Assembly (NCBI GenBank): GCA_000934455.1
Contig: KN888268.1
Coordinates: 7,301 to 59,089 of the forward strand
DNA: 51,789 nt
Origin: Apostichopus parvimensis
Lineage: Eukaryota; Echinodermata; Holothuroidea; Aspidochirotida; Stichopodidae
Direction of reading: 5' to 3'
The notes under the pieces are model-generated. The model saw nothing but the letters and a program-made list of their open reading frames with translations. It searched no databases and was not told the origin of the DNA. Shown here piece by piece: positions 13,401-23,384 of this stretch. Within the stretch, counting starts at the first letter, position 1; each line of letters begins with the position of its first letter. The position numbers were made by a program, and so were the translations under genes.

Positions 13401-16400
13401 CTGAGAAACTCTCATCACCCTGCCTTGGATTTATCACCTGTCAATAAATAATGAGATTAATAAACAAGAACCATTAAATCAGCTATATCCAATTACGTAC
13501 ATATTGAAATGATAAAAGGAAACTTCTCTGCTTTATAGCAGGCATGTAGTTACTATAAACTAAATATTGTCGTTTCTTAAATGGCATAGCTGGTGGTTTT
13601 TTCGACATCCTCTAATATGTTCATATTTATGTTACATTAAATATTTACACTTGTACCATTCTATTGATGTATGGCACATTGTATTCTTTTCTTTTTGGAG
13701 TTTGTAAAACTTGATCAAACCTAGCACTTTTGGACAAGGAATTTGCTCTTTTCACAAAAACTCCTAAGCGCTCACGTGACTGCAGGTCACCCTGTGACGT
13801 ACATGTGCGGAGTCGGTTGAGGGAAATTTTTGATCAGGCTATTCACTTCAGCACTAACACTACACCGATACGACACTTGTCATACTGTTAATATCAAAAC
13901 ACCATCGAATTGCGTAGGAGGTTGCAAAACACTTCTGAAAACCGAAATTTAAATTTCTTTTCGTTTCCCAGTCAAAAAAACAACAATCTTTGGATTAATT
14001 TTGTAAGTAGCTCCCGCAAAGACTTTCTCGCTCCCGTGGTTTCCCACTGTCTACAGGCGAATAGATATGTTCAGTGCACTTTGACACAAACACGTATTGT
14101 AGGCAGTATTATCTATATGCAGAAGCCCTCTAAAGGTAAAGTCTCCCTAATTTTGATATATGCTTAAACTCATTAGTCACAATTGCCCGTTATGTTAATT
14201 TGCATACACAATTGTTTATCTTCAGCATGCTTTACCCCAGGAAAAAAAGATCATATTACAAAAGAGTGCACTGTTCAATAGGCCCTGTGTGACTTAGTTC
14301 TCTTTAGCGGAACCAACGATATGCTTCAGGAATCAGTGTATACAGATCCACTCTGACGTACATTCAATACAGTGTATCCAACTAAATCTGGATTACCATA
14401 AATTATCAATCTTGAGATAAATTGGACATTTCAGGCTAGTAGAAAGCATAAATTGGTATACCATCATATCAATGTATATAACACATACTCCAGGTATTCC
14501 AGCCATGACATACGTAACCAACAAATTCTGGTAAATACTAACCGTATCAGCAGTGATTTTATTGATAGAATTCATTTGATCTATTTCTTCTTGAGACCTC
14601 TTCTTGTCAGGATGAGTCTTCAGGTAAGCCTCTACTAAATTATTTACGATATGATTCTTGCTGATACGCTTCACACACTTTCGACACTGAAAGAAAGGCA
14701 AGGAAAACAACATTGGGATAGTAGTATGTATATGGAGTGTTAGCTCAGTAGTCAGTAGAGTGTTAGCTCAGTGGTTAACGCCGGTGCCTTTCAATCATAA
14801 GGTCCAGAGTTCGAGTCACTCCAAGATTAATGTATGTCGTCCAGTTACAGAGTTGTTGACAATTGACAATTCATAATCATGGATGTTAAATATGAATTTA
14901 AGAGACTGACTTCGGTCAGCTTGCGGCTTTGATAAGCCAATGAGGCTTCTTCACGAGTTCCTGCTTGCAGGAGGATCTAAAATACATACATACATATGTC
15001 AGCAAATTGGAAGGGTTAAATAAAAGTACCCTAAGCATGAAGTATTTAGCAATACTTGAAAAAAAGTTTCTTCACCAGTAGAAAATTTCATGTCTTCACT
15101 TAATATAGAGAACACAGTTAATACTGAGTGGCACATTCAGTACATGCCACATTCAAGGGTATCTACAGAAAACCACCATAGGGAACAAAAGTACACTTTT
15201 GTACACTTGCACATTTACACCAAATCTTTATAATGATCCCTATCATGATAAAATTAATTTCAGTTAAAGGATGAAGTATATAAGTATTACCCTAAACATA
15301 TTTTATTTCTATACATGGTTGTATAGGTCACATTTGAAATATTTTGATTCGGGAAATTTGACCTAAATTAGTCTCGATCATAATGAGCAATATTTAGCAT
15401 CTAGATTCATCTACTATATGCAAGACACTTAATATCATGAAGTCCTTAACTGTATTTATTGAATTACTATTATTCAGAAGTTAGTGACTCTAGGTGAGAC
15501 TTTTGTAAACATTTACTAGCAAGGAGTTAAGTAATCTTACCGTTGGACATCTGCTAGATGTGTTCATCCACTGAGAGTAGCAAGCGGCACAGAATGTATG
15601 CATGCAAGGCTGAAGGCTGCAAGAAAATAAAGTAATTAAAGGCAAAACTGTGAAAATCGGAGGTGTAATCAAATTAATGTATACATTGTGTCAAAGGGAT
15701 TCTTTTTATTAGAAAAACATCAGAAATGTGAGGCACGACTTCTTGGCAATGGCTAATCATTTTACCTTTATTGTCTGAATGGGTAATGAACAACAATTTC
15801 ATGGTAGATTAGATTGTACAACAGATTATACCTTACTTAAAAGAATAGTCTAAGTCAAAATTTCTTTTTGATATGTTAAAGAGGAACATAATCTAAGCAT
15901 TCTGGTGAAATTTGTATTCAATTCCCATGTACCATTCACCAAAATGCTTAGATTATGTTCCTCTGTAACATATCAAAATAAATTTTACTTGGACTATTCT
16001 TTTAATACCTGAATATCAATACTTGTCAGCTTAGCACTGAGATTTATGAAAAAAATGACAACTAAAGTCAACATCTAAATAAATTCCAACATCCTCACTT
16101 GACAGCATAAGACATTAAAACTCAACTTCCAAGAGAGAGGGAAGGATGCTCGGGGGACGTGGGGGGGAGGTGATTTGTAAAGATGCTCCCTGATTTATCA
16201 CTTGGCCCAATAATACAAACTTATAAACACAATCATTAATTGCTGAGGTGATTGATGTTCATTGTTACTCAATATATGTTCTGCAATCAAAAACTTTCGG
16301 TTTGTGCTTAGCATCAAACTTAGTTAAGATTTAGTACAAAAAGTGAATTTATATGCAAACACCATTCATCAATACTCACACACAATAATTTACCTTCCAC

Positions 16401-19400
16401 TATAAAAGTTCTACGAAGTGTTACCAAAACTACACGCCATATAACCCATGGGTAGATAATAGAGTCATCGGATTTATCTTTACCTGATACAGTCGTGTAA
16501 GATGTCTTGACAGATACTGCAGATGAGCGTCTCCATTATTTCATCTTGAGATTCATTCATCGCATTTGCTCCTGCCTCTGACCCCTTTGACTCAGGATTG
16601 TCCTCCCTGGTACCTGCGTCCCCTGAAGCATCACCTGCGTCCCCTGAAGCATCACCTGCGTCCCCGGAAGCATCACCTTCATCCACAGTGTCTTTAGCGA
16701 CAACTTGTATGGAAGCAGAGTTATCCACCTCTGAGGCTAAATGCGGCTTCTTTGATTGTTCTCCAGAAGGAACCTGGCAAAAATGAGGATAAAATGTCAC
16801 TTTCTGAGATGACTATTCCTTCCATTATAACAAAACGCTAATCAGCTTCAATAAGTAAATACATACATACTGTTCAATGCAATACATACAAATACATACA
16901 ATGCAATGGTTTTGTCTTGGTTGAAGGTTGTAAGCCCCAAACCATTAAAAACAGGTATACCTTCCATAACTTTGCACAGGTATCACTATCTTGGACATCT
17001 TTGGATATCATCATTTAAAGCAGTTTCCATAAATAGTTTTATAACTGATATATAAACTGATGATAAAATCAGCACTGTGTGCTTCATCGTATCTGGAAGA
17101 TTAGGTCGTTTAAATCAAGGAAAGAGAGAATTTTCTTTAATGATTTTCATCTGTTTTGTGCCACAAAATGACAAACACACCCCCACCCCCCTCCTCAAAG
17201 CCCTCTCATTGATGAGTGGTTCTCCATGCTGGGGAGTATGCCTTAATCTCTCCTAATTACCTCCTCATCTTCCCTCTTTCTCTTCTTATCTCCATCTGTA
17301 GGTTCCACATCACCTGACTCATCATATGCATATTCATGAGTAGCTTCTGCATGAGAGAATCACCAGATGTGTTACAATCTTGAGAAATAGTTTGTCATTT
17401 AGTTTGACCATAAAAACAGTGAAATCACACAACAGCAAAACTATGACTATCATCAAAACCTAACATTACTTTTAACTTTCATCATGTCGTAAACATTTTA
17501 AGTTGAAAGTCATCTAGTAGAGAAACCCTCTCGTCTGTTTCCACTAACGAGACAAACAGACGAGGATCATTTCATTCCATGCGTGGATCTGGTCTCAGGT
17601 TATAAAAATGGTTGACCTTTAATGAGCCTTGAAGAGAATCATACAAAACTGTATAAACAAGTGAATAACAAGAACTGTACAAGAACTTAAATACAAATAT
17701 GAAAATACATAATCCAATCAGTACTGAAAACTAGAGATCAAACACACACAAAACAGGCCTCTTACAATGATGGAATTAACTATTTAAAGAAACATCAATA
17801 AAATACTTACCAGAGGAGAGTGTATCATCTAAATCTATTTCTGAAACTTCCTGTGGTACTTCCTCAAACTGGAAGGATATCACTAAAGAAAGGATAAAAT
17901 GGAAAAAGATAATAAAACATATAGCAAAGAGAGATATATGGAGAGTAACAGAATAAATGTTACTTATTTTCTTAATAGTCCACAAAAATTACGCCTTGTC
18001 TGTTGGTGGTTACAATTTCTTTCCTTTAACAGAGTGGACCGTTTAGTATGGCACTACTCTAATTGTAACTACAGACACAGCATTACATGACGACTCAAAA
18101 TAACTCTATGAACTGTACATGCTGTTTGACTACTGTATCCTCACATAGTTTGCAAGTTTAGATGAATAGTACCTTAATGATCTTCAGTAAAGCAACTGAT
18201 GGAATTCTGCAAAACCCATGTAACAAATTACTTCACTTTATTTGAAGAATGTACCTTTCAAACATTTGCATTTTTTTCTTTCAATATTAAAGAAGGTGTG
18301 AATTGTGAAGGAGGTGGAGCAGAAGGCATATAACCATGGCAACAATATAAGTGAATCTAATCATGTGTAATTTGACGTTGCAGCTTAAATACTTTACTTT
18401 GGTAGCAATCTTTGGTATTCTCTACCGCAACTCTTGCATATTCATATGTTTACTCATCTCATATGATAATACATCTACACATGGAGTCATTTTCAATTGA
18501 ATATAATAATCTTCTTTGTAAACCAATCTCTCAACACCTCTTGCATATTCATATGTTTTCTCATCTCATATGATAATGCATCTACAAATGGAGTCATTTT
18601 CAACTGAATATAGTAATCTGTTTGTAAACCAATCTCCCAACACCTCTTGCATATTCATATGTTTACTCATCTCATATTTTCAATTGAATATAGTAATCTT
18701 CTTTGTAAACCAATCTCCCAACACTCACCGTCTGTCCGACTTGCATCCTTTTTCCGATAAACTAGGAAAACCTCATCTCCATTTTTTATAGGTAACTTCT
18801 GAAAAAGGCAAAGACAAAAATGTTCTATTTTTTAATACAGTAAGAAATTTCTTTTACTGATTATACCCACACACAAACCAGTTCTTAGTTTGTCCCTCAA
18901 GAGTATTGATCTCATACTTCCTTAACATCTAAAAAGGGTTACTTAATTTGTATTTACATTGCCTTAAATATTTGATACTACTCATTAACTTGTTTGACAG
19001 AAGTGTAAATAGAGTATAAAGTTGTGTTGAATAAACCACTGCTATCTGGGATATATACCTGGGAAATATCCTCTAGGTTTTAACCACTCAATTTGAGAAT
19101 ACTAGAAAATAATCAAAACAGTCATTGTCATGAATGAATGTAAACATGTATACAGCTTTACACAGAATATATATAAATAATAAAACATTTATGAATTAAA
19201 AGTTATCATGGAACTCAATACACTACATCCCAATCGTCAATTCCTCCAGCTGTCACCATTATGTTACATCTGGCTACATTACTGGCCTTGCGTGGCAGTG
19301 TAGTTCAGAACACCCAGGTCTGGTACCATCATAAGAAAAGAAATAATTTGCACAGAGTTGCTTGTCTGTATTTATGCTTTTAAACTTAAAACTACAACAT

Positions 19401-21287
19401 TCCAAGCAGTGGTCACAAAGTAGTCACAAACATAGACTTACTTGACCTTTAGTTGTCCTGACTGTCTTGTTCAGCAACATTCCATTAGTGCTACATAAGA
19501 AAACCATAACATACATTCCATGATTTAAAAGTTATAATTAAAAAATATTATCTTTTATGGTAAGGTGTTGTCTGTCCATAGTTTAAGTACAAAACTTATA
19601 AGGCTCAGCATGTAAGCTGTTGTAATGAATGAGGGAGCCATTTGGGAATGATCTAGAATAACACAAAAATTTAACCTCCCCCCCCCCAATAGGTCCAATT
19701 TGCGAATTATTTGTAAAATAGGACGACAGTATCTTTTCTAGAAAATGATGAATGTAACCCCAGTTGCATAAACCTTCAACAGATATTACGTTTTATCCAC
19801 ATTAGTTTACAATCCAGGTTTCATATTTGTTCAGAATTCCACTTTATGCTTTCGGCACAGAGTATTGGGGACTGGTATGGTGCGTTGTGTCACGTTTCAA
19901 TTTCTAAGGCAAAGGTAATTCAATCTATAAAGATATAACATTTGCTTCCAGTATTTCAGATGTTACACCATGTCATTGATTGTGGAAGGCCATGATAAGA
20001 CTTCCTGGTGGAGAACCTGCGATTCTTTAGATATTCAGCTTTTACATAAGCTAATTTATTCTACCTTGTAAGTTTATATTCCTATTTCAAAACATTTATG
20101 AAGGTTTCCATAATTATACAGTCTGTGTAGTAATATCATTGGCATATCAAACTCAACAGAATATGTTTGGAACCACAAATCCAATGTGATAAATTTTGAA
20201 GGCTATTTTTTTTCTTCATTTTAAAATCAGTATTATTCATGGAATCATTGCAAGTTCTGTTAGATTAGTTTTGTAGAGACAGCAACTTCAAACTTGTCTT
20301 CAAGAATATTTTAACTAATGAACAGGGGGACACAAGACATGTGTTCCTTTTTTAACTTTGTTTTAATTTCTCAGTCATTTATCTGCTGATAATTTGCTTA
20401 TACTGTATTTATTACCTGCCTTCAACCCCTCCCTCTTGTCTTTTCCTCTCCTCCAACCTCCAAGCAATGGTAATGTAACTGACTTGTAGAATACCAGAGT
20501 ATTGGGTTTTGGCTCAACACAATGGGAAGTAGGTATGACAGTATTTTTTTGTCAACTTCTTCAGTTCTTTTAGACTATTATACATCATTTTAAGATATGT
20601 ACATGTGACCTTATTATCTAGCAAACTCAGGAACACTGTTACTACTGTATATTTGAAGTTATACATTTACTCTTTGATTACCTTGTATCTTCAATAGCAA
20701 AGCATCCTTTTTCTTCATCGTAGATGACACGACAATGCTGGCCAGAAATGAGTTTATTTGGTATACGGTAATTACAGCCTGTGGAAAATAGAGAATTTTT
20801 GAAATCATAAATGGTTTGTAAAGCAATTCCTGTGAATACAGTAATACTCTTGAGTAGGAACCTAACATCTTGCATCACAATTGGGAGGTATATTTATACT
20901 TTGTTTATTATAAAATTCTGAAAATATTACGGTTTTGTGTACAAGAAACTGTTTAACTTTGTATTTGAGTTATAATTCTGTCATTTTTCTATGAAATAAA
21001 CAGATAATTTTACCTATCATTGAGGTAATACAGATTAGCATACACGTGTTATACATTTAAATAACCTTTAACCAAAAGAAAAAATGTGAAATCTTACTGA
21101 AATTAGAATAATTTTAAGAGAAATCAAAAGTCATTAAGTTATAATGCTACTGGGTGTGTAATAAATTGTACAAACCTTCTGCCCTGCCTATTGTATAAGA
21201 ATTTGAGCACACAGGAATGCGAACACTTTCACTGCCACGAACAGTCAACAGTAAGTATGCTTTGGGTCTCTCCTCTGAAGCATCCAT
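7435..21287 (-). CDS. CHFR: CHFR, FHA-RING-PBZ E3 ubiquitin ligase (mitotic checkpoint)
   Basis: Eighteen minus-strand coding exons join in consistent phase from ATG at 21287-21285. They give 625 codons, against 664 in human CHFR as I recall it. The order matches the family. First comes an N-terminal FHA domain (about residues 10-115; TIGR at 32-35, SGQH at 49-52, STNG at 70-73) that binds phosphothreonine. Next are an acidic linker with a KKRKR basic patch (154-158) and a C3HC4 RING (Cys247, 250, 263, His265, Cys268, 271, 282, 285) that recruits the E2. Then comes a cysteine-rich region (388-578) and a C-terminal PBZ finger (Cys609, Cys615, His624) that binds poly(ADP-ribose). In vertebrates CHFR ubiquitinates mitotic kinases such as PLK1 and Aurora A and delays mitotic entry under microtubule stress. 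The last exon (7435-7486) is uncertain; the rest is solid. Confidence 0.95.
7592..7665. repeat. 19-bp tandem repeat, four units
   Basis: The unit is ATGGTTAAGACTGTGTGTA. The first two copies are identical and the last two vary. It lies in the intron upstream of the CHFR terminal-exon candidate. Confidence 0.85.
7905..7910 (-). promoter_or_regulatory. Possible CHFR poly(A) signal
   Basis: A minus-strand AATAAA lies about 190 bp past the PBZ exon. It would serve a transcript that is not spliced at 8100. Confidence 0.3.
8101..8176 (-). CDS. CHFR: CHFR exon, PBZ zinc finger
   Basis: The acceptor is ATTACAG and the donor is GTGAGT. It encodes (A)EATSRPNCYWGRNCRTQHNK, then PVHA. Human has SRPDCYWGRNCRTQ. 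The two PBZ cysteines (609, 615) and a histidine (624) are present. Without splicing at 8100 the frame stops at once (HAA, TGA at 8099-8097), and a minus-strand AATAAA lies at 7910-7905, so an unspliced end is possible. Confidence 0.93.
8276..8361. repeat. Interspersed repeat with CTGAAGA...GATCGAAAC core, copy 1
   Basis: It shares CTCTGAAGA, GGATCGAAAC, CACAGGCTCT and TAAGCAGTTTGCT with 49,826-49,925, and ACTTTTACACATT with 39,297-39,350. It lies in the CHFR intron between the PBZ exon and the exon before it. Confidence 0.6.
8585..8701 (-). CDS. CHFR: CHFR exon, LCYSCG and helix before PBZ
   Basis: The acceptor is CTTTTCAG and the donor is GTAATG. It encodes TSTNNITKDSILCYSCGMKV, then FKELAYPYRGSIPRDQLP. 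Human has DTVLCYCCGLRSFRELTYQY. Reading through the donor into the intron would give an unrelated tail, so I end the exon at 8585. Confidence 0.94.
9015..9108 (-). CDS. CHFR: CHFR exon, LTWK helix
   Basis: The acceptor is CTCTTCAG and the donor is GTAAGT. It encodes KYLQQKKLTWKHVLDECLQR, then LEAGDAEYQTL. Human has NYLATRGLTWKNMLTESL. Confidence 0.93.
9509..9579 (-). CDS. CHFR: CHFR exon, LNFGDKC segment
   Basis: The acceptor is ATTTGACAG and the donor is GTATAT. It encodes DLNFGDKCTDILILGNTQES, then SIFK. Human has ELNLGDKCLDGVLNNNSYES and DILK. The phase fits both sides. Confidence 0.92.
10315..10401 (-). CDS. CHFR: CHFR exon, zinc-binding CHMYWGC segment
   Basis: The acceptor is CTCAACAG and the donor is GTATGA. 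It encodes SLCQMFYCHMYWGCTRNSRC, then FGCLNKFK. Human has CAVCLQPFCHLYWGCTRTGC. The cysteines and histidine are conserved. Confidence 0.95.
10713..10928 (-). CDS. CHFR: CHFR exon, cysteine-rich region
   Basis: The acceptor is TTTCCTCAG and the donor is GTGAGT. The motif FVCPAGATHLMCQCCQERFP then DRR matches human YVCPLQGSHALCTCCFQPMPDRR. The N-terminal part (AQPSTSAGPSDASGDATSQN) is a variable Ser/Ala linker that again contains DASGDA. Confidence 0.92.
11122..11372. repeat. 126-bp tandem duplication in a CHFR intron
   Basis: ACATAGCAGC followed by CTGATCAAGCATGCTGAGA starts at 11138 and again at 11264. Each unit carries a G-rich stretch. The minus-strand reading frames here come from the repeat. 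Confidence 0.85.
11445..11503 (-). CDS. CHFR: CHFR exon, start of the cysteine-rich region
   Basis: The acceptor is ATCCAAG and the donor is GTGAGT. It encodes TCRQCPGLNPTPVATCTVQ. Human CHFR has VCRQCPE at this point. The AAG acceptor was chosen because it alone keeps CRQC in frame. Confidence 0.82.
11925..12560. repeat. Minisatellite built on CATGACTACA/CAACACCA units
   Basis: Degenerate 30-45 bp units repeat ATGACTACAGAACACCA, GTGCATGACTACA and AACTACATGACAACACACCA. They cover about 630 bp of a CHFR intron. Confidence 0.8.
12700..12937 (-). mobile_element. tRNA-derived SINE, copy 2
   Basis: Same family and orientation as the copy at 5,744. The tail is at the low-coordinate end and the A box TAGCTCAGTGG and B box GGTTCGAGTCA are at the high end. 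It lies in a CHFR intron in the sense direction of CHFR. Confidence 0.88.
13010..13072 (-). CDS. CHFR: CHFR exon, short linker
   Basis: The acceptor is ACCTCAG and the donor is GTAAGT. It encodes PAVPSWGFLGNILSRQTLPV between split codons. It has no strong family motif, but phase and position fit exactly between its neighbours. Confidence 0.72.
13340..13437 (-). CDS. CHFR: CHFR exon, acidic linker after RING
   Basis: The acceptor ends ACAG and the donor is GTAAGT. It encodes VINPRQGDESFSEDSGDEFN, then SSSEIESLGAFA. The acidic, Ser-rich composition matches the human segment between the RING and the cysteine-rich region. Confidence 0.85.
14543..14686 (-). CDS. CHFR: CHFR exon, last RING cysteine and following helix
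   Basis: The acceptor is CTTTCAG and the donor is GTTAGT. It encodes CRKCVKRISKNHIVNNLVEA, then YLKTHPDKKRSQEEIDQMNS and INKITADT. Human has ICKNHILNNLVEAYLIQHPD. The exon is 48 codons, phase 0 on both sides. Confidence 0.95.
14758..14996 (+). mobile_element. tRNA-derived SINE, copy 3, with duplicated head
   Basis: It reads head to tail on the plus strand and ends in ATACATACATACAT. The first 20 bases or so (GAGTGTTAGCTCAGTAG) are also present just upstream at 14,735-14,757, a partial head duplication. It lies in a CHFR intron, antisense to CHFR. Confidence 0.88.
15541..15616 (-). CDS. CHFR: CHFR exon, RING core
   Basis: The acceptor is TTTCTTGCAG and the donor is GTAAGA. It encodes (S)LQPCMHTFCAACYSQWMNTS, then SRCPT. 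Human CHFR is identical through SLQPCMHTFCAACYS. Confidence 0.96.
15836..16005. mobile_element. Hairpin MITE flanked by TA (Tc1/mariner type)
   Basis: The two halves are inverted copies about 75 bp long (TTAAAAGAATAGTC, GATATGTTA, GAGGAACATAATCTAAGCAT) around a short loop. TA lies directly outside both ends (15834-15835 and 16006-16007), as in Tc1/mariner insertions. It is non-coding and lies in the CHFR intron between the two RING exons. Confidence 0.82.
16484..16773 (-). CDS. CHFR: CHFR exon, acidic linker with DASGDAG repeats and first half of RING
   Basis: The acceptor is TTTGCCAG and the donor is GTAAAG. The 290-bp exon is the longest of the gene. It holds three tandem DASGDAG heptads at residues 196-216, encoded by an almost perfect 21-bp DNA repeat. 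It ends with METLICSICQDILHDCI, which carries the first two RING cysteines. Confidence 0.93.
16608..16680 (-). repeat. In-frame 21-bp tandem repeat in a CHFR coding exon
   Basis: Three units of GATGCTTCAGGGGACGCAGG plus one base encode DASGDAG three times. The near-identity of the DNA units indicates recent expansion or ongoing copy-number change. Confidence 0.92.
17261..17346 (-). CDS. CHFR: CHFR exon, linker with basic nuclear-signal-like patch
   Basis: The acceptor is TCATGCAG and the donor is GTAATT. It encodes EATHEYAYDESGDVEPTDGD, then KKRKREDEE. KKRKR resembles a monopartite nuclear localisation signal, and human CHFR has VKKKMR in its linker. Confidence 0.85.
17811..17882 (-). CDS. 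CHFR: CHFR exon, end of FHA domain and acidic linker
   Basis: The acceptor is TTTCTTTAG and the donor is GTAAGT. It encodes VISFQFEEVPQEVSEIDLDD, then TLSS. The ISFQFE strand closes the FHA sandwich, where human has VAYLYE. Confidence 0.88.
18431..18726. repeat. Tandem repeat of about 107 bp, three units, in a CHFR intron
   Basis: Units begin CTTGCATATTCATATGTTT and end CCAATCTC(T/C)CAACAC. The third lacks about 30 bp in the middle. The array touches the donor of the FHA exon at 18,729. Confidence 0.85.
18729..18798 (-). CDS. CHFR: CHFR exon, FHA C-terminal part
   Basis: The acceptor is CTTTTTCAG and the donor is GTGAGT. It encodes KLPIKNGDEVFLVYRKKDAS, then RTD. Human CHFR has GDVIYLVYRK here. 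Confidence 0.93.
19442..19490 (-). CDS. CHFR: CHFR exon, FHA STNG loop
   Basis: The acceptor is TTATGTAG and the donor is GTAAGT. It encodes (S)TNGMLLNKTVRTTKGQ. The S-x-N-G turn is a general FHA signature. The phase fits both neighbours. Confidence 0.92.
20682..20778 (-). CDS. CHFR: CHFR exon, FHA core with phosphopeptide-binding SGQH
   Basis: The acceptor is TTCCACAG and the donor is GTAATC. It encodes CNYRIPNKLISGQHCRVIYD, then EEKGCFAIEDT. Human CHFR has NKLVSGDHCRI at this point, including the conserved Ser and His of FHA domains. Confidence 0.93.
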
Positions 21288-21295
21288 GTTGCGTC
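21176..21295 (-). CDS. CHFR: CHFR exon with start codon, FHA strand 1
   Basis: The acceptor is TTTGTCAG before 21295. ATG is at 21287-21285 after a few 5' UTR bases. It encodes MDASEERPKAYLLLTVRGSE and runs to YTIGRAE, with one base carried over. The donor is GTTTGT. TIGR matches the start of the CHFR FHA fold. The N-terminal leader is shorter than in human. Confidence 0.9.
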
Positions 21296-22285
21296 CTGAC
21301 AAATATAATACATATATATTAGAATATTACATCATTTAATTTATTATGCAATCAAGATACATGGGGAACTATCAAGAAGCAAGGTTTCAAAGTAATGAAG
21401 GGGGGGGGGGGGATGTTTGATTTTACATTGTACATTTACAATAACATATATATATGACGTATAAGATAAAATCACATGATTGTAGGTTTTCACATGTATC
21501 TGCAAGTGCAGAAAGACACTTTACTTGCAGTGTTTACACGTCTAATTGAACAACATTTTGTATGGCGTTTTCAAGTTTAATCCATGATTCTATGCGTCCT
21601 TAGAAAAGCAGCTAATTTTGATCAAGTTAAAACAAGAAACCTTTATACTGTATTTTGTAGCACTTTCACAAAATATTACATTCACTCACTGGAATAATAC
21701 AGCAAACTATAACACATGATTTAACTATAAATTTCTCCTTGCTTACAGCATGTATTCTTTTACTGTGTGCCATATCTTCAGTATTCATTGTAGGCTATTC
21801 CTTTTGGTGAGCTATGATTACACTAGGCTACACTGACAGTAGCAGTACACTAACTGTAGCCTAACAAGAAAGATTTAAAAAACTATGATTTCCACTAGAC
21901 TCGGTTTGTCGGATCTGCTGTCTGTAAGGTACTTGGATCATGTCCCAATCATTGCGTACTTCTAACGTAAGAACAGCAACAACTTTAAGAAACTGGAAGT
22001 GGTTAATGGCCTAGACCTAGGCTTAATCATGTAACAGTATGCCTATACTGTTCACTTGATAGCCTAGGCCTACCTCTCCGTGGTTAACACTAACAGTAAC
22101 AGAATGAATTAGTATAACTTAGGTGTAGCCTGTGACCGAAGTCTGAAACTCCAATGTGTACTTCTTAATTTCATGTCATCATAAAGTCACACAAAATGGC
22201 AAGTAATAAATAAACAGCTTACTGATTTTATCCGGCTGATCACTATTAACTACAGTATGCTGATCGTCACACCTGGCATACTCAC

Positions 22286-22450
22286 GGTGTTTCTGTCTTG
22301 CCAGAACATGTTAGAAATTTTGAAAAAAAGTTGTGTCGTATGCCCAGAATCGGGCTACATATTGTGCTGGATACATTGTAACAGATGGCTAGAAATCAGT
22401 CATCTGCAGCGCGCCCTCTAAAAACTTCCGGCAATATCACCGAGCGCCTT
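22286..22450 (-). promoter_or_regulatory. CHFR promoter and candidate non-coding first exon
   Basis: A strong donor (ACC/GTGAGT) on the minus strand ends a possible 5' UTR exon at 22286. About 140 bp upstream, at 22424-22431, the minus strand reads CCGGAAGT, the ETS/GABP motif common at housekeeping promoters. Next to it at 22405-22420 is TGCAGCGCGCCCTCTA, which resembles a CTCF core. The local CpG content is higher than in the surroundings. The first start codon lies in the next exon at 21287. Confidence 0.5.
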
Positions 22451-22908
22451 CATCGTATCCAGAGATTTCTAGATAAAAGGTAAACCTTCGGTGATTCTAA
22501 ACGCTTGAAGTTGTGAAGTTTAAGAAGTTAAACCCTGTAAAACAATGTTTCACAAGCTTTTTCATGTTGCAGGGTAGGCCAATTGTGTCGTTCGGAAGTT
22601 TGGCTGTCAGATATATTAAAGTTTAAAGTACAGTGTATTAGACCTACAAATAACACCATGATGTTTAAACAGAGCACACAAATATAAACATACAGGAACA
22701 TTAGCAGCGAATTTCTGATGAAATGCACTAAAGATCCAGTATTCGAATCCATCTTGACTTTGTGTGTGCGCGGTGCTTGTGCGTGTCTTACAGTCAAGCT
22801 TTTGACTTGACGATCGGTGTAGTCACTTTGGGTTAACAAAGGAAACTAGAAACATAGCAAACAAACAACTGAAAACTGTTAACATGTTTGCCTCCCGTCC
22901 TGGCACGT

Positions 22909-22930
22909 CAGACTTTGATTCAAAGTCTGG
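22909..22930. repeat. Short perfect hairpin
   Basis: CAGACTTTG and CAAAGTCTG face each other around a 3-base loop. There is no flanking duplication. Confidence 0.55.
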
Positions 22931-23384
22931 ACATTGAGCTGTAACCACTTCCATAGCCAGTCTTGTGTATCTGACAGATAACGATAAATAGTGGCTATTA
23001 GTACGGCAACGTGACAAGTCGTCCCCGATATCCGGGGACAGTCCCCTGATTTCATTTACTCCCGTCCCCGGATTAAAGTATCCACAGAAACTCCCCGGAT
23101 TTTGTTAAAAAGGCCCTCCTTAATTTTAATGTTATACCTGTGGACTTCCGTTCTTATATACAGCCTGCTGGTATAAGCTATGATAGTCTATACAACTACA
23201 AAATAAATATAAAAGCAACTCAGATCGTTGGATAACTCCATAGACCGTCCAGCTACCTCCAAGCTGTTTGGCACTGGGTATTTTTGCCTTGGACAAAATA
23301 CTTGTTTCTCGATGAGTGGTTTTAAACTTCAGTGCATGTGGGCATTTGACCATTATCCTTAAAACATAACACCATGAAAACACA

